From the NCBI RefSeq assembly GCF_030555055.1, contig NZ_JAMOAO010000001.1, forward strand, positions 5,704,001 to 5,768,000: a stretch of DNA of 64,000 bases, in the 5' to 3' direction. The position numbers and the translations under genes are program-made. Of this stretch, positions 8,384 to 18,091 are shown piece after piece. This DNA comes from Nocardiopsis sp. YSL2. Its GTDB lineage: Bacteria; Actinomycetota; Actinomycetes; Streptosporangiales; Streptosporangiaceae. Each line of letters opens with the position of its first letter. The first letter of the stretch is position 1. The notes below the pieces were generated by a model. It was not told the DNA's origin and did not search any database. It saw nothing but the letters and a program-made list of their open reading frames with translations.

Positions 8384-9883
8384 CTATGGCCGGGAGGGGA
8401 AGGGCACTCCCCTCGGGCGGCGGTCGGCCCAGGGGGCGGCCTGCTCCAACTGGGCGGCCAGGCGCAGCAGAAGCCCCTCGCCGGCCGAGGCCGCGATGAA
8501 CTGCACGCCCAGCGGCAGACCGGACTCCGTCCAGTGCAGGGGCACGGACATGGCGGGGGTTCCGGTGAGGTTGGCCATGAGGGTGAACGGGGTGGCGGTG
8601 AGGTTGTTCATCACCTCGTCGGTGACCGTGCGGGTGGCGGTGACGATCCGCGCGGTACGGGTACGCACCAGCAGCCGGGTGGCGGTGCGCAGCCACGGCG
8701 GCGGGTCCAGGCGGCCGATGGTCACCGGCGGCCCAGCGATGGTGGGGGTGAGCAGCAGGTCGTAGCGGGCGTGGAAGTCGGCGAGGGCGAGGACGTGATC
8801 GTTCCAGCGCCCGTTCCCGCGCACGTAGTCGGCGGCGGTGCGGGACCGGCCCATGGCGGCGAGCATGAGCGTGTCGGGTTCGAAGTCGTCGTCCGAGCAG
8901 CCGGTGTCGGCTTTGGTCTCCTCCACCATGGCGGCCATCGAGCCGTACCAGAGGGTCAGGAAGTCCTCGGTGAGGGCTCGGCCGTCGATGGCGGGCTCGG
9001 CCTCCACGACCTCGTGGCCCAGGCCCTCCAGCAGCCGGGCGGACGCGCGGACCGCCCGCACCGCCTCGGGGTGTACGCGGGTGCCCAGCGGGGAGCGTTC
9101 GGTGAAGCCGATCCGCAGCCGTCCCGGGTCCCGGCCGACCTCCTCGGTGTAGGGGCGCTCCGGCGGTGCGATCGGGTAGGGCGAGGTGGCCTCGGGACCC
9201 GCCATCACCTGGAGCAGGGCGGCGCTGTCGCGCACGGTGCGGGTCAGGACCCCGTTGACCGACGCGCCGTGCATGGGCTCGCCCGAGCCGGGGCCGAAGG
9301 GCACCCGGCCGCGCCCGGGTTTGAGACCGAACAGGCCGCAGCACGCCGCGGGAATGCGGATGGAGCCGCCGCCGTCGTTGGCCCCGGCCGCGGGGACGAC
9401 ACCCGCGGCGACGGCCGCGGCGGAACCGCCCGAGGAACCGCCGGGCGTGTGGCCGAGGTTCCACGGGTTGCGGGCCGGGCCGAACGCCTGGGACTCGGTG
9501 ACCGCCTTGGCGCCGAACTCGGGAGTGTTGGTCTTGCCGAAGGGCACCAGACCGGCGCCCAGCCAGCGGTGCACCACCTCGGCGTGGCGGTCCGCGGGGA
9601 CGTGGCGCAGCGCCCGGCTTCCGGCGGAGGTGGGGTAGCCGGCGTAGTCCTGGGCGAGGTCCTTGAGCAGGAAGGGAACCCCGCGGAGGGGCCCTTCGGG
9701 TGCGCCCGTGGCGAGGCGGCGGCCTTCCTGGTACATGGGCACGATGATCGCGTTGAGCGCCGGATTGACCTCCTCGGCCCGCTCGATGGCGGCCTCCAGG
9801 ACCTCGGCGGGGGTGACCTCCCTGCCTCGGAGCAGTTCCGCCAGGCCGACAGCGTCGTGTGCGAGGTACTCGTCAACTCTCAT
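8384..9883 (-). CDS. Amidase signature family hydrolase
   Basis: A 499-aa amidase signature enzyme that hydrolyses an amide bond. The Ser-cisSer-Lys triad is complete: Lys74 in LLKDLAQ, cis-Ser150 in the GGSSGGS loop (148-154), and nucleophile Ser174 in GGGSIRIPAA. The 24-residue spacing between the two serines is as in fatty-acid amide hydrolase. Length is typical of the stand-alone family. The GatA context is absent (no gatB or gatC nearby), so this is not the tRNA amidotransferase subunit. No signal peptide is visible, so it is cytoplasmic. It is transcribed alone; the substrate (aryl amide, nylon-oligomer or peptide amide type) is unknown. Confidence 0.9.
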   Translation of the reverse strand: MRVDEYLAHDAVGLAELLRGREVTPAEVLEAAIERAEEVNPALNAIIVPMYQEGRRLATGAPEGPLRGVPFLLKDLAQDYAGYPTSAGSRALRHVPADRHAEVVHRWLGAGLVPFGKTNTPEFGAKAVTESQAFGPARNPWNLGHTPGGSSGGSAAAVAAGVVPAAGANDGGGSIRIPAACCGLFGLKPGRGRVPFGPGSGEPMHGASVNGVLTRTVRDSAALLQVMAGPEATSPYPIAPPERPYTEEVGRDPGRLRIGFTERSPLGTRVHPEAVRAVRASARLLEGLGHEVVEAEPAIDGRALTEDFLTLWYGSMAAMVEETKADTGCSDDDFEPDTLMLAAMGRSRTAADYVRGNGRWNDHVLALADFHARYDLLLTPTIAGPPVTIGRLDPPPWLRTATRLLVRTRTARIVTATRTVTDEVMNNLTATPFTLMANLTGTPAMSVPLHWTESGLPLGVQFIAASAGEGLLLRLAAQLEQAAPWADRRPRGVPFPSRP

Positions 9884-10065
9884 GGGCGGAACCTAACACT
9901 GAACTGGAACGTGTTCTTGTTCTGCGGGCCGGGTCGTGACCGATGCGTTGGACCGAGCCGCGGACCGGTTCCGACCGCGGGGCCGCCGGGAGACGGAGTC
10001 ACCGGTCCGTCCGTGTCACGGGTCGGTGCGGCGCGACACGCGTCTGCGCAGGTCGCCTCGCGTGG

Positions 10066-12177
10066 TCACCGCCCCCGGGCCGGCACCTCGGCCTTGAGTA
10101 GCATCTCCGCGTACTCGCCCTCGGGGTCGGAGTCCAGCACGATCGCTCCGCCCGCTCCGATGGCCAGCTCTCCGTCCGCGCGCACCGCGGTGCGGATGAC
10201 GATGCTCAGGTCCGCCGTCCCCGAGTGCGAGAGGTAGCCCAGCGCACCGGAGTAGATCCCACGGGCGGAGGACTCCAGCCGGTCGATGATCTCCATGGTC
10301 CGCAGCTTGGGCGCCCCGGTCATCGAACCGCCGGGGAAGCAGGCGCGCACGGCCCCGACCGCGGACACGTCCTCGCGCAGGCGCCCCCGGACGGTGGAGA
10401 CGAGCTGGTGGACGGTGGCGTAGGACTCGGTGTACATGAACGCGGGGACCTCGACGGTGCCGACCTCGCACACCCGCCCCAGGTCGTTGCGGAGCAGGTC
10501 CACGATCATGAGGTTCTCCGCGCGGGTCTTGGCCCCGGTGCGCAGCTCCTCGACGGCCCGCGCGTCGGCGGCGGGGTCGCTGTGGCGGGGCGCGGTGCCC
10601 TTGATGGGCCGGCTCTCGGCCACCCCGTCGCCGTCCACGCGCAGGAAGCGCTCGGGCGAGGCGCTCAGCACACTCACCCCGCCCAGCCGCAGCAGGGCTG
10701 CGTAGGGCGCGGGGCTCGCGGCACGCAGGCGACGGTAGAAGTCCAGGTCGTCGCCGCCGGGATCGGGCAGGCGGACCCGGTTGGTCAGGCAGATCTCGTA
10801 GCTCTCCCCGGAGGTGAGGTGGCCCAGGCATTCCTTGACGTCGTCGACGTAGGCGTGACGGGGGCGCTCCAGCAGCCCGGCCAGATCGGTGGGGGGCGAG
10901 GCGGGCGCGGGCCGGGGCAGGGGCGCCAGCCCGGTGAGCGCTTCGCGGGTACGCCGCAGCCAGGCGTCGCCGTCGGGGGCGTCGTCGGCGCACACCACGT
11001 GGGTGCGGCCGAGCCGGTGGTCCACGGCGACGAAGCGGTCACAGCGCATCCACACCGCGTCGGGGGTGGTCGCGGTGTGGGCGGCCTCGCCACCGCAGTC
11101 GGCCTTGAGCTCGTAGCCGAAGTAGCCGACGTAGCCGCCCGTGAAGTCGAAGGGCAGGGCGCTGGGGACGGGAGGCGGCGTGCGCCGGTCCAGGGCGTCG
11201 AAGACGCTGCCGGGCTCCTGGTGCTCGCTGCCGTCGGCCGAGCGGACACGCACCCCGGGCTCGCCCACCCGGTAGGTGAGCACCTCGCCGGTGGCACAGC
11301 CGAGGTAGGAGAAGCGGGCGGGGCCCTGGGGGCGGGAGCTGTCCAGCCAGAACGCGTGCTCGGCGTCGCCGTACAGGCGGGCGAAGGCGGCCTCGGTGTC
11401 GACGGCGACCGGCAGCTCCAGTGTGCGCGGAGCCGGTACCCGGCGTCCCCGCCCGCCGGCGGGGGGCGGATCGGCCGTGTCGGGGGCCGGCTCGCGCTCT
11501 GTGCGGGCGGAGTCGTACGCGCCGGGGCCGGACGTGTGCGCGTCGCGGGCGGGCTCGCGCCGCGCGGGACCGGGAGCGGACCGTCGTGCGCCGCGTGAAG
11601 GGGTCCGCGCCAGGTCGAGGAAGGTCCCCACCAGATCGGCGCCGAACTCGCTGGCGACGGACTCGGGGTGGAACTGCACGCCCCACCGCGGCAGGACGCG
11701 GTGCTCCAGGCCCATGACCACGCCGTCCTCGGCCCAGGCGGTCGCCGTCAGGGTCGGCGGCAGCGGGTCGGACACGGCCAGCGAGTGGTAGCGCACGGCG
11801 GTGAAGTCCTGCGGCAGGCCGGCGAACGGGCCGCTGCCGGTGTGGCGGATGCGGGAGAGGTGGCCGTGGCGGGGCTCGGGGGCCGAGGCCACCTCGGCCC
11901 CGGCCAGAAGGGCGATGGCCTGGTGGCCCAGGCACACCCCCAGCACGGGCACACCGGTGTGTCCCAGGAGTTCGGGCACCCTGCCGAGGTCGCGGGGGTT
12001 GTGCGGGCGGCCCGGTCCGGGCGAGACCACGATCGCGTCCACGCCGGAGACGTCGAATCCGTCCCAGCGTGCGTCGTCGTTGGTGAGGACCACGGGGGCC
12101 CGGCCGAGCACGCGCGCGACGAGCTGGAAGACGTTGTACGTGTAGGAGTCGTGGTTGTCCACGAGGAGAACGCGCAT
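10066..12177 (-). CDS. pabAB: Aminodeoxychorismate synthase, fused PabA-PabB
   Basis: Makes 4-amino-4-deoxychorismate from chorismate and glutamine, the first step to p-aminobenzoate and folate. The N-terminal 190 residues are a class I glutamine amidotransferase with Cys82 (GVCLGHQ), His171 and Glu173 (HPES). An Arg/Pro-rich linker of about 70 residues follows, then the PabB domain. PabB carries PIKGT, the lysine motif of aminodeoxychorismate synthases; anthranilate synthases have PIAGT. The C-terminus has FPGGSMTGAPK. The start is the ATG at 12177 with GGAAGG upstream; the frame stays open for 50 more codons of no family character. The gene stands alone: no pabC and no antibiotic genes are adjacent, so primary folate synthesis is the simplest role. 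Confidence 0.92.
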   Translation of the reverse strand: MRVLLVDNHDSYTYNVFQLVARVLGRAPVVLTNDDARWDGFDVSGVDAIVVSPGPGRPHNPRDLGRVPELLGHTGVPVLGVCLGHQAIALLAGAEVASAPEPRHGHLSRIRHTGSGPFAGLPQDFTAVRYHSLAVSDPLPPTLTATAWAEDGVVMGLEHRVLPRWGVQFHPESVASEFGADLVGTFLDLARTPSRGARRSAPGPARREPARDAHTSGPGAYDSARTEREPAPDTADPPPAGGRGRRVPAPRTLELPVAVDTEAAFARLYGDAEHAFWLDSSRPQGPARFSYLGCATGEVLTYRVGEPGVRVRSADGSEHQEPGSVFDALDRRTPPPVPSALPFDFTGGYVGYFGYELKADCGGEAAHTATTPDAVWMRCDRFVAVDHRLGRTHVVCADDAPDGDAWLRRTREALTGLAPLPRPAPASPPTDLAGLLERPRHAYVDDVKECLGHLTSGESYEICLTNRVRLPDPGGDDLDFYRRLRAASPAPYAALLRLGGVSVLSASPERFLRVDGDGVAESRPIKGTAPRHSDPAADARAVEELRTGAKTRAENLMIVDLLRNDLGRVCEVGTVEVPAFMYTESYATVHQLVSTVRGRLREDVSAVGAVRACFPGGSMTGAPKLRTMEIIDRLESSARGIYSGALGYLSHSGTADLSIVIRTAVRADGELAIGAGGAIVLDSDPEGEYAEMLLKAEVPARGR

Positions 12178-12344
12178 CCCACCCCTTCCTTCCCGACCGC
12201 GACACTCCAGGTTACGGCGCCCGGGACGCCGACGGATCGGCCGGGGGCGCGGTCCACAGGCGCGGCCGCACCCTGGCGGCGGGCCCGCCTGGTGGGTACA
12301 ACTGAAGGAGAAGCGCTCCACCTTCACCGAACCAGGAGTTGGTC

Positions 12345-12590
12345 ATGGCATTAGCGATGGGCGCGTTCTTGATGGTCCTCATGGTGACGATGGCGTTGTT
12401 CCTCGTCCTGGCGGCGGGATCCGCGGGCCGACAGTCGGAACCGGACCGCCCGCGTCCCTTCCGCACACAGCACGACGGCGCGCCCGGAACGGATCTGGAC
12501 GCGGCGCAAGAGGAGCTGAGGCTCAGATACGCCCGGGGCGAGGTCGACCGCGAGGAGTTCCTCCAACGCAAGATCGACCTGGAGCGCTGA
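12345..12590 (+). CDS. Small SHOCT-domain membrane protein
   Basis: An 81-aa protein. Residues 3-25 form one membrane helix rich in Met, Leu and Val; a polar linker follows; the last 28 residues (LRLRYARGEVDREEFLQRKIDLE) are a SHOCT domain, a short helical oligomerisation motif often found at the C-terminus of small membrane proteins. The ATG at 12345 follows AGGAG by 6 bases. It is divergent from pabAB and convergent with the MFS transporter, with only 10 bp to the transporter's stop. Function unknown. Confidence 0.75.
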   Translation: MALAMGAFLMVLMVTMALFLVLAAGSAGRQSEPDRPRPFRTQHDGAPGTDLDAAQEELRLRYARGEVDREEFLQRKIDLER

Positions 12591-12600
12591 GCCCGCGCGT

Positions 12601-14028
12601 TCAGCCCTGCATCTCCTCCAGGGTCTTGCCGCGTGTCTCGCGCACGAATCGCCACACGAAGAAGAACGACAGCAGGGCGAACATCGCGTACAAGGTGTAC
12701 GCCCCGCTCAGGTTCCAGTCGCGCAGGCTCGGGAAGCTCACCGTGATCAGCCAGTTGGTGATCCACTGGGTGGCGGTGGCCACGGCCATGGCGGCGGCAC
12801 GGATCCGCAGCGGGAACATCTCACCCAGCAGCACCCACACCACCACACCCCACGACAGGGCGAAGAACAGCACGAACGAACTGGCGGAGATCAGGGCCAC
12901 CACGCCCCAACCGAACGACAGGGATGCCTCGTCGCCCACCACCACGGCGTTGCTGAACGCGTAGGCGGTCAGGCCCAGGGACACGGTCATTCCGGCCGAT
13001 CCGACCAGCAGCAGGGGCTTGCGACCGATCCGGTCCACCAGGGCGATCGCGATGATCGTGCCCACGATGTTGACCACGGAGGTGAACAGGCTCAGCAGCA
13101 GCGAGTCGCTCTCGGCCACGCCGACGGACTGCCACAGCGAGCTGGAGTAGTAGAAGATCACGTTGATGCCGACCAGCTGCTGGAAGGCGGAGATCGCCAT
13201 GCCGATCCACACGATGGGCAGCAGACCGAAGCGGCCCGTCAGGTCGCGCAGCCGCGGACGCCGTTCCGTGCCCAGGGCTTCGTGGATCTCGGCGATACGC
13301 CGGTCCACGTGGGCGCGGCCGCCGCCCTCCACCTCCGCCAGGATGCGGCGTGCCTGGTCCGTGCGCCCCACCCGCACCAGGAACCGGGGTGACTCGGGGA
13401 TGGTCAGGCTCAACCCGATGTAGAGCAGCGCGGGCAGAACCTCGATGCCGAGCATCCACTGCCAGGCCTGGAGCGGGCCGATGCCGTTCTGGGCACTGCC
13501 GCCCGCGCTCTGGGCCACGGTGTAGTTGACCAGCTGCGACATGGCGATGCCGAGGACGATCGCGAGCTGTTGCAGCGCGGCCAGCCGCCCGCGGAAGGCC
13601 GCCGGTGAGACCTCGGCGATGTAGGTCGGCGCGATCACCGACGCCATACCGATGGCCACACCGCCCAGGACCCGCCAGAACGTCAGGTCCCATACCGAGA
13701 ACGGCAGCGCGGAGCCGATGGCGCTCACCGCGAACAGCAGACCCGCGATCTGCATGACGCGGATACGGCCGAGCCGGTCGGCCAGGGAGCCGGCGGTGGC
13801 GGCGCCCAGGGCGCTGCCCAGCAGTGCGGCGGCGACCGTGAACCCGAGCGTGGCCGGTCCCACCTCGAACCGCTGCTGGATCGCGTCCACGGCGCCGTTG
13901 ATCACGGCGCTGTCGTAGCCGAAGAGGAAGCCGCCCATCGCCGCGGCGGCGGCGATCAGCGTCACGTGGACGATGTTGGCCTCCCCCTCGACGGAGGAGC
14001 CCGTCGCCTTCTTGTCTGGGTCGCTCAC
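12601..14028 (-). CDS. MFS sugar porter
   Basis: A sugar:proton symporter of the major facilitator superfamily, about 475 aa with 12 predicted membrane helices. Sugar-porter hallmarks are present: GFLFGYDSAVINGA in helix 1, DRLGR and DRIGRKPLLL in the two cytoplasmic loops, PESPRFLV before the central loop, QQLVGINVIFYYSS in helix 7, and PETRGKTLEE-like RETRGKTLEEMQG at the end. The likely start is the GTG at 14028, giving the family's normal length; the open frame upstream is basic and unlike a membrane protein. It is divergent from bioB. The substrate is probably a hexose, pentose or polyol, but cannot be fixed. Confidence 0.88.
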   Translation of the reverse strand: MSDPDKKATGSSVEGEANIVHVTLIAAAAAMGGFLFGYDSAVINGAVDAIQQRFEVGPATLGFTVAAALLGSALGAATAGSLADRLGRIRVMQIAGLLFAVSAIGSALPFSVWDLTFWRVLGGVAIGMASVIAPTYIAEVSPAAFRGRLAALQQLAIVLGIAMSQLVNYTVAQSAGGSAQNGIGPLQAWQWMLGIEVLPALLYIGLSLTIPESPRFLVRVGRTDQARRILAEVEGGGRAHVDRRIAEIHEALGTERRPRLRDLTGRFGLLPIVWIGMAISAFQQLVGINVIFYYSSSLWQSVGVAESDSLLLSLFTSVVNIVGTIIAIALVDRIGRKPLLLVGSAGMTVSLGLTAYAFSNAVVVGDEASLSFGWGVVALISASSFVLFFALSWGVVVWVLLGEMFPLRIRAAAMAVATATQWITNWLITVSFPSLRDWNLSGAYTLYAMFALLSFFFVWRFVRETRGKTLEEMQG

Positions 14029-14311
14029 CTTGCTGCCCCCTCCCGGGCACGCACCTGCGGGCGCGCCACGGCTCCAGCGTGCGGGGGAAGCGGGCCGAGG
14101 GCCCACCGCGCAACGCCCGCGGGGCCAAGTCCACAACGATCGTTGACCCGTCGCTGGCCTTGCCGGCCGAGTGGCCTGCGCATACCGGCCGGCCGCGCGG
14201 GCCGACCCCCGGCGAGGCCCTCGCGACAACGGGCCCGTACAAGGGTTGGGCCGCGATTTTTGGCGGGTTGCAGGGCTGTGCTCGATCGGTTCTGCCGCCA
14301 GGATCATCACC

Positions 14312-15373
14312 GTGACGACATTCCAGCCCCTGGCCGAGAAGGCCCTGCGACGTCAGCTTCCCACCCGTGCCGAACTCCTCGCAGTCCTCTCCAGCTCGGA
14401 CGACGACCTGATGGACCTGGTCGCCGCCGTGTTCAAGGTCCGGCTGCGCTACTTCGGCCGCCGGGTGAAACTCAACTACCTGGTGAACATGAAGAGCGGG
14501 CTCTGCCCGGAGGACTGCTTCTACTGCTCACAGCGCCTGGGTTCCGAAGCGGAGATCGTCAAGTACACCTGGCTCAAGCCCGACGAGACGGCCAAGGCCG
14601 TGTCCGCGGGGGTCGAGGCGGGCGCCTCGCGCGTGTGCCTGGTCGCAAGCGGCCGCGGCCCCACGAACCGCGACGTGGACCGGCTCGCGCCCACCATCTC
14701 CGACATCAAGGAGCAGCACCCCGGAGTGGAGGTGTGCGCCTGCCTGGGCCTGCTCTCCCAGGGACAGGCGGACCGGCTGCGCGAGGCGGGCGCCGACGCC
14801 TACAACCACAACCTCAACACCTCCGAGGAACGCTACGCCGACATCTGCACCACGCACGAGTTCGCCGACCGGGTGGACACCGTGGAGCAGGCCAAGCACG
14901 CCGGCCTCTCCCCCTGCTCGGGTCTGATCGCGGGCATGAAGGAGAGCGATGACGACCTCGTGGACGCCCTGTACGCGTTGCGCGATCTGGAACCGGACTC
15001 GGTGCCCGTCAACTTCCTCATGCCCTTCGACGGCACGCCGCTGGAGGGCACCTGGGAGCTGACCCCGCAGCGCTGCCTGCGCATCCTGGCCGCCACCCGG
15101 CTGGTCTTTCCCGACGTGGAGGTGCGCCTGGCGGGCGGTCGCGAGATCCACCTGCGCTCGCTGCAGCCCCTGGCCCTGCACGTGGTCAACTCGCTCTTCC
15201 TCGGCGACTACCTCACCAGTGAGGGCCAGGCGGGCAGCGCCGACCGGGAGATGATCGAGGACGCCGGGTTCGAGATCCAGAGCGCGGGAGAGCCCACGCT
15301 CCCCAAGGAGCGCCACGACCTGCTCAAAGCGCGCCGACGGGGCGCTGGGACCGCTCTTCCGCCCAACGCCTGA
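14312..15373 (+). CDS. bioB: Biotin synthase BioB
   Basis: A radical SAM enzyme that inserts sulfur into dethiobiotin to form biotin. The SAM cluster motif CPEDCFYC gives Cys65, Cys69 and Cys72. YNHNLNT and a long C-terminal barrel with RLAGGREIHLR (the arginine that binds the second, sacrificial [2Fe-2S] cluster) and SLFLGDYLT are all present. Length (353 aa) is normal. The start is GTG at 14312 with AGGAT upstream. Unlike many organisms, no bioA, bioD or bioF gene lies beside it. A hairpin terminator follows at 15404. Confidence 0.95.
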   Translation: MTTFQPLAEKALRRQLPTRAELLAVLSSSDDDLMDLVAAVFKVRLRYFGRRVKLNYLVNMKSGLCPEDCFYCSQRLGSEAEIVKYTWLKPDETAKAVSAGVEAGASRVCLVASGRGPTNRDVDRLAPTISDIKEQHPGVEVCACLGLLSQGQADRLREAGADAYNHNLNTSEERYADICTTHEFADRVDTVEQAKHAGLSPCSGLIAGMKESDDDLVDALYALRDLEPDSVPVNFLMPFDGTPLEGTWELTPQRCLRILAATRLVFPDVEVRLAGGREIHLRSLQPLALHVVNSLFLGDYLTSEGQAGSADREMIEDAGFEIQSAGEPTLPKERHDLLKARRRGAGTALPPNA

Positions 15374-15403
15374 CCGCCGACGCGCCGCCCGCACGTCCGG
15401 GAC

Positions 15404-15432
15404 GCGCCGCCGCGTGGTACGCGCGGCGGCGC
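15404..15432. terminator. Hairpin between convergent bioB and YiaA-like gene
   Basis: GCGCCGCCGCG pairs with CGCGGCGGCGC, an 11-bp perfect stem with a 7-base loop. It sits in the 63-bp gap between two convergent genes and probably ends both transcripts. Confidence 0.6.
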
Positions 15433-15436
15433 CGGT

Positions 15437-15730
15437 TCACGAACGCTGGGCGGGCTGCTGGTCCGCACCGTTCCAGATGGGCAGCTGCTGGTAGTACTGG
15501 GCCTGTTCGGCGGCCAGAGCGTCCTCCTGGCGGTCGCGCACGCACTTGGCCAGCGTGAAGGTCGCGGTGATCACGAACAGCACGCTCATCCCGAGGAAGG
15601 CGCGCATCCACAGGTCGACGGGGAGGTAGACGATGCCCACGGCGACGCCGATGGTCGAGACGGCGAAGGCGAGGACCGACTGCAGGAAGTACTGGGCGGT
15701 GGTCCGGGTCTGGGGAGTGGGGATGCTCAT
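15437..15730 (-). CDS. YiaA/YiaB-type two-helix inner membrane protein
   Basis: A 97-aa membrane protein with two predicted helices (FLQSVLAFAVSTIGVAVGIVYL and WMRAFLGMSVLFVITATFTLAK) joined by a short loop, the pattern of the yiaA/B domain. The C-terminal 35 residues are polar. The ATG at 15730 has GAGGA upstream and starts MSIPTPQT; an in-frame codon further upstream adds a non-membrane Arg-rich extension. It follows the antiporter gene by 43 bp on the same strand and is probably co-transcribed. Function unknown. Confidence 0.75.
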   Translation of the reverse strand: MSIPTPQTRTTAQYFLQSVLAFAVSTIGVAVGIVYLPVDLWMRAFLGMSVLFVITATFTLAKCVRDRQEDALAAEQAQYYQQLPIWNGADQQPAQRS

Positions 15731-15773
15731 GGGCCCATCCTCGCCCGTCCTGGCCCCGCGCGCCTGAGTACAC

Positions 15774-16982
15774 CTACTCAACTGCGGACCGGGTCGACCC
15801 GACCCGTCCGCGCCCCGACAGCGCCAGGGCGATCTGCGGGAAGAGCAGGACCGAGAGCATGCCGGCGCCCACCAGGGCCGCGGCGTGCGCGCTGTCCATG
15901 TCCCCGGCCTGGGTGCCGATGGTGGTGAGCACGACCAGGATCGGCAGCGCCGTGGCGGAGAAGAGCGCGAGCGCCGGGCCTTGGCGGCCCGGGAGGCCGC
16001 CGCGCGAGAACAGCCAGACCGGCAGGCCGCGCACGAGCAGGAACAGCACCAGGAACAGCGGAACGGTCAGGATCGCCCCCACCTCGGACAGCAGGGCGTC
16101 CAGGTCGAAGCGCACCCCGGTGACCACGAAGAACACCGGGATGAAGAATCCGTAGGACACCGCGGTCAGCCGTTTCTCGACCTCCTCGGCCTCCCCCGGA
16201 TGGTTGTTGGCCAGCATCAGGCGCACGATCATGCCCGCGGCGAAGGCGCCCAGCACCGTGTCCAGGCCCAGGATCGACGCCACCCAGAGCATGAAGACCA
16301 CGACCAGCAGGCACAGGCGGACCGCCACCTGGGCGCTGGTCCCCAGCGTGGCCCGCACGAGCCGCTGGAGTCGCGGGTAGGTGCGCGCCCCCATACGCCA
16401 GGCGGCGAAGCCGGCGACCGCGAAGAACGCCAGGAGCAGGAGCGAGCCGGTCAGCGGTCGGTATCCGCTGAGCAGCAGGGCGATCACCACGATCGGTGCG
16501 AACTCGCCGACGGTTCCGGCGGCCAGGACCCGGTCGCCGAGCGGTGTGCCCAGCACACCGGAGTCGCGCACGATCGGCAGGATGGTCCCCAGCGCGGTCG
16601 TGGTCATGGCCAGACCGATCAGCAGGACGGTCTGCGTCCCGTCGACCAACAGCCAGGCCACCGCCAGTCCCAGGGCCAGGGAGCACAGCCACGCGCCGGC
16701 CGCCCGTTTGAGAGGCCCGCCCGACACGCGTGCCGGGTCGATCTCGTATCCGGCCATGAACATCAGCAGGGCCAGGCCCATGCTCGACGTCGCGGTGATG
16801 ATGTCGTTCTCCTGCACCAGTCCGGTGCCGGAGGGCCCCAACACGATGCCCAGGCCGATCTCCAGTACCACGCCGGGCAGGATCACCCACCGCGCCGCCG
16901 CGTCCGCGACCAGCGGTGCCACCACCGCGGCCACGAGCACCAGCAGCAGTGTCGTCAGACTCGCCGAGAGCTCCTGCTCCAC
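15774..16982 (-). CDS. Monovalent cation:proton antiporter, CPA2 family
   Basis: An integral membrane Na+(K+)/H+ antiporter of 402 aa with about 11-12 predicted helices and no C-terminal TrkA-N domain. Family features include LEIGLGIVLGPSGTGLV near residue 40, the LLMFMAGYEIDP segment, GLAMTTTALGTILPIV, and the GEFAPIVVIALLL helix with an acidic residue inside the membrane. It would exchange cations for protons for pH or salt balance. It leads a two-gene unit with the YiaA-like gene. The cation cannot be told. Confidence 0.85.
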   Translation of the reverse strand: MEQELSASLTTLLLVLVAAVVAPLVADAAARWVILPGVVLEIGLGIVLGPSGTGLVQENDIITATSSMGLALLMFMAGYEIDPARVSGGPLKRAAGAWLCSLALGLAVAWLLVDGTQTVLLIGLAMTTTALGTILPIVRDSGVLGTPLGDRVLAAGTVGEFAPIVVIALLLSGYRPLTGSLLLLAFFAVAGFAAWRMGARTYPRLQRLVRATLGTSAQVAVRLCLLVVVFMLWVASILGLDTVLGAFAAGMIVRLMLANNHPGEAEEVEKRLTAVSYGFFIPVFFVVTGVRFDLDALLSEVGAILTVPLFLVLFLLVRGLPVWLFSRGGLPGRQGPALALFSATALPILVVLTTIGTQAGDMDSAHAAALVGAGMLSVLLFPQIALALSGRGRVGSTRSAVE

Positions 16983-17174
16983 CCGTTCCCGCCCTTCTCA
17001 GCGGCTCCCTGCCGCACATGGTGATCATGACCGATGGGCGGTGTGGCGCGGTGGAGCCTCGCCCGGCACGGGTCGCGGACGCCCTGGCGCCGCAGCCCGC
17101 GCTTGCGTCCACGACCCCGCTCACCCGGGACGGCCCGGCGGGGCGCACCCGTGCGGCCCGCCCCGGGTGAGGGC

Positions 17175-18047
17175 CTACGCCTGCCGGGCGCCGCCGTCCG
17201 ACCCGGCGCGGGTGAGCAGTTCCTGGGCGTCGGCCATGTCCTCCGGGGTGGGCGCGTCGTCCTGGGTCAGTGCCCGGCGCCAGTACCCGGTGAAGTCGAT
17301 GGCGGCCTTGCCGATGCCCCGTTCCCCGACCATGTGGCGGCGCAGGCCGCGAACCATCCCCGCCTCACCGCCGATCCACACCCCCACGCGCTCCGTCGGC
17401 AGGTCGGCGGCGCGGACCTCCTCCAGCAGCCGCTGCCCGTGCGGGGCTCCCCCGCGGTGCACCCAGCGCAGGTCCACGCGCTCGGGATCGGGCAGGGGCT
17501 GTTCCTCCGCCGCGTCGGCGATCTCGACGACCGCGGTGGCGGCGGTGTCCTCGGGGAGGGCCTCCAACAGGGTGCCGATGGCCGGGAGCGCACTCTCGTC
17601 GCCGAGCAGGACCACGTGGTCGGGCCCGTGGAGGTCGACGGGGACGGCGAACATGTCCGAGGGGCCGAACATGCCCAGGACCGCGCCGGGGCGCACGTCC
17701 TGGGCCCACCGGGTGGCGGGGCCGGAGTCACCGTGCACGACGAAGTCGATGTCGAGCGTGCCCCGCGCGGGGTCGTGGCCCCGGACAGTGAAGCTGCGCA
17801 TCCAGGGGCGCTCGTCCTCGGGGATGGCGTTGTAGGCCTCGTACCAGCGCATGACGTCGCCGTCGGGGCGGGGCAGGACCGGGCGCTCCTGGCCCGGTCG
17901 TGGGAAGTAGAGCTTCACCTGGCGGTCGGGGCCCGACAGCGCGGCTCCGCCCAGGCCGTCTCCCGTGAAGGTCACGCGCACCATGCGCGGTGTGATCCGG
18001 TGTGAGGAAGCCACGCGAAGGTAGCGGACCGGCAGTTCCTGGCTCAC
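17175..18047 (-). CDS. Siderophore-interacting flavoprotein (ferric-siderophore reductase, SIP family)
   Basis: Cytoplasmic FAD- and NAD(P)H-dependent reductase that releases iron from imported ferric siderophores. The N-terminal FAD-binding domain shows MRSFTVRGHD, where RxFT contacts the flavin, and DFVVHGDSGPATRWA. The C-terminal SIP domain has VVLLGDESALPAI and VWIGGEAGMVRGLRRHM, ending with the family motif GYWRRALTQDD. Length (290 aa) is normal. The start is given as the GTG at 18047, which has AGGAG 5 bases upstream; a TTG at 18050 is too close to it. No siderophore synthesis or import gene is adjacent, and no IdeR-type iron box was found upstream. Confidence 0.9.
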   Translation of the reverse strand: MSQELPVRYLRVASSHRITPRMVRVTFTGDGLGGAALSGPDRQVKLYFPRPGQERPVLPRPDGDVMRWYEAYNAIPEDERPWMRSFTVRGHDPARGTLDIDFVVHGDSGPATRWAQDVRPGAVLGMFGPSDMFAVPVDLHGPDHVVLLGDESALPAIGTLLEALPEDTAATAVVEIADAAEEQPLPDPERVDLRWVHRGGAPHGQRLLEEVRAADLPTERVGVWIGGEAGMVRGLRRHMVGERGIGKAAIDFTGYWRRALTQDDAPTPEDMADAQELLTRAGSDGGARQA

Positions 18048-18091
18048 CAAAACTCCTCATTATAGAAGTCCTGCCACGTGTTCTCAAGGGC

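Noticed and set aside
10016..10993. A second open frame overlapping pabAB on the same strand
   Set aside because: Arg/Pro-rich, out of frame with clear PabB motifs; a shadow.
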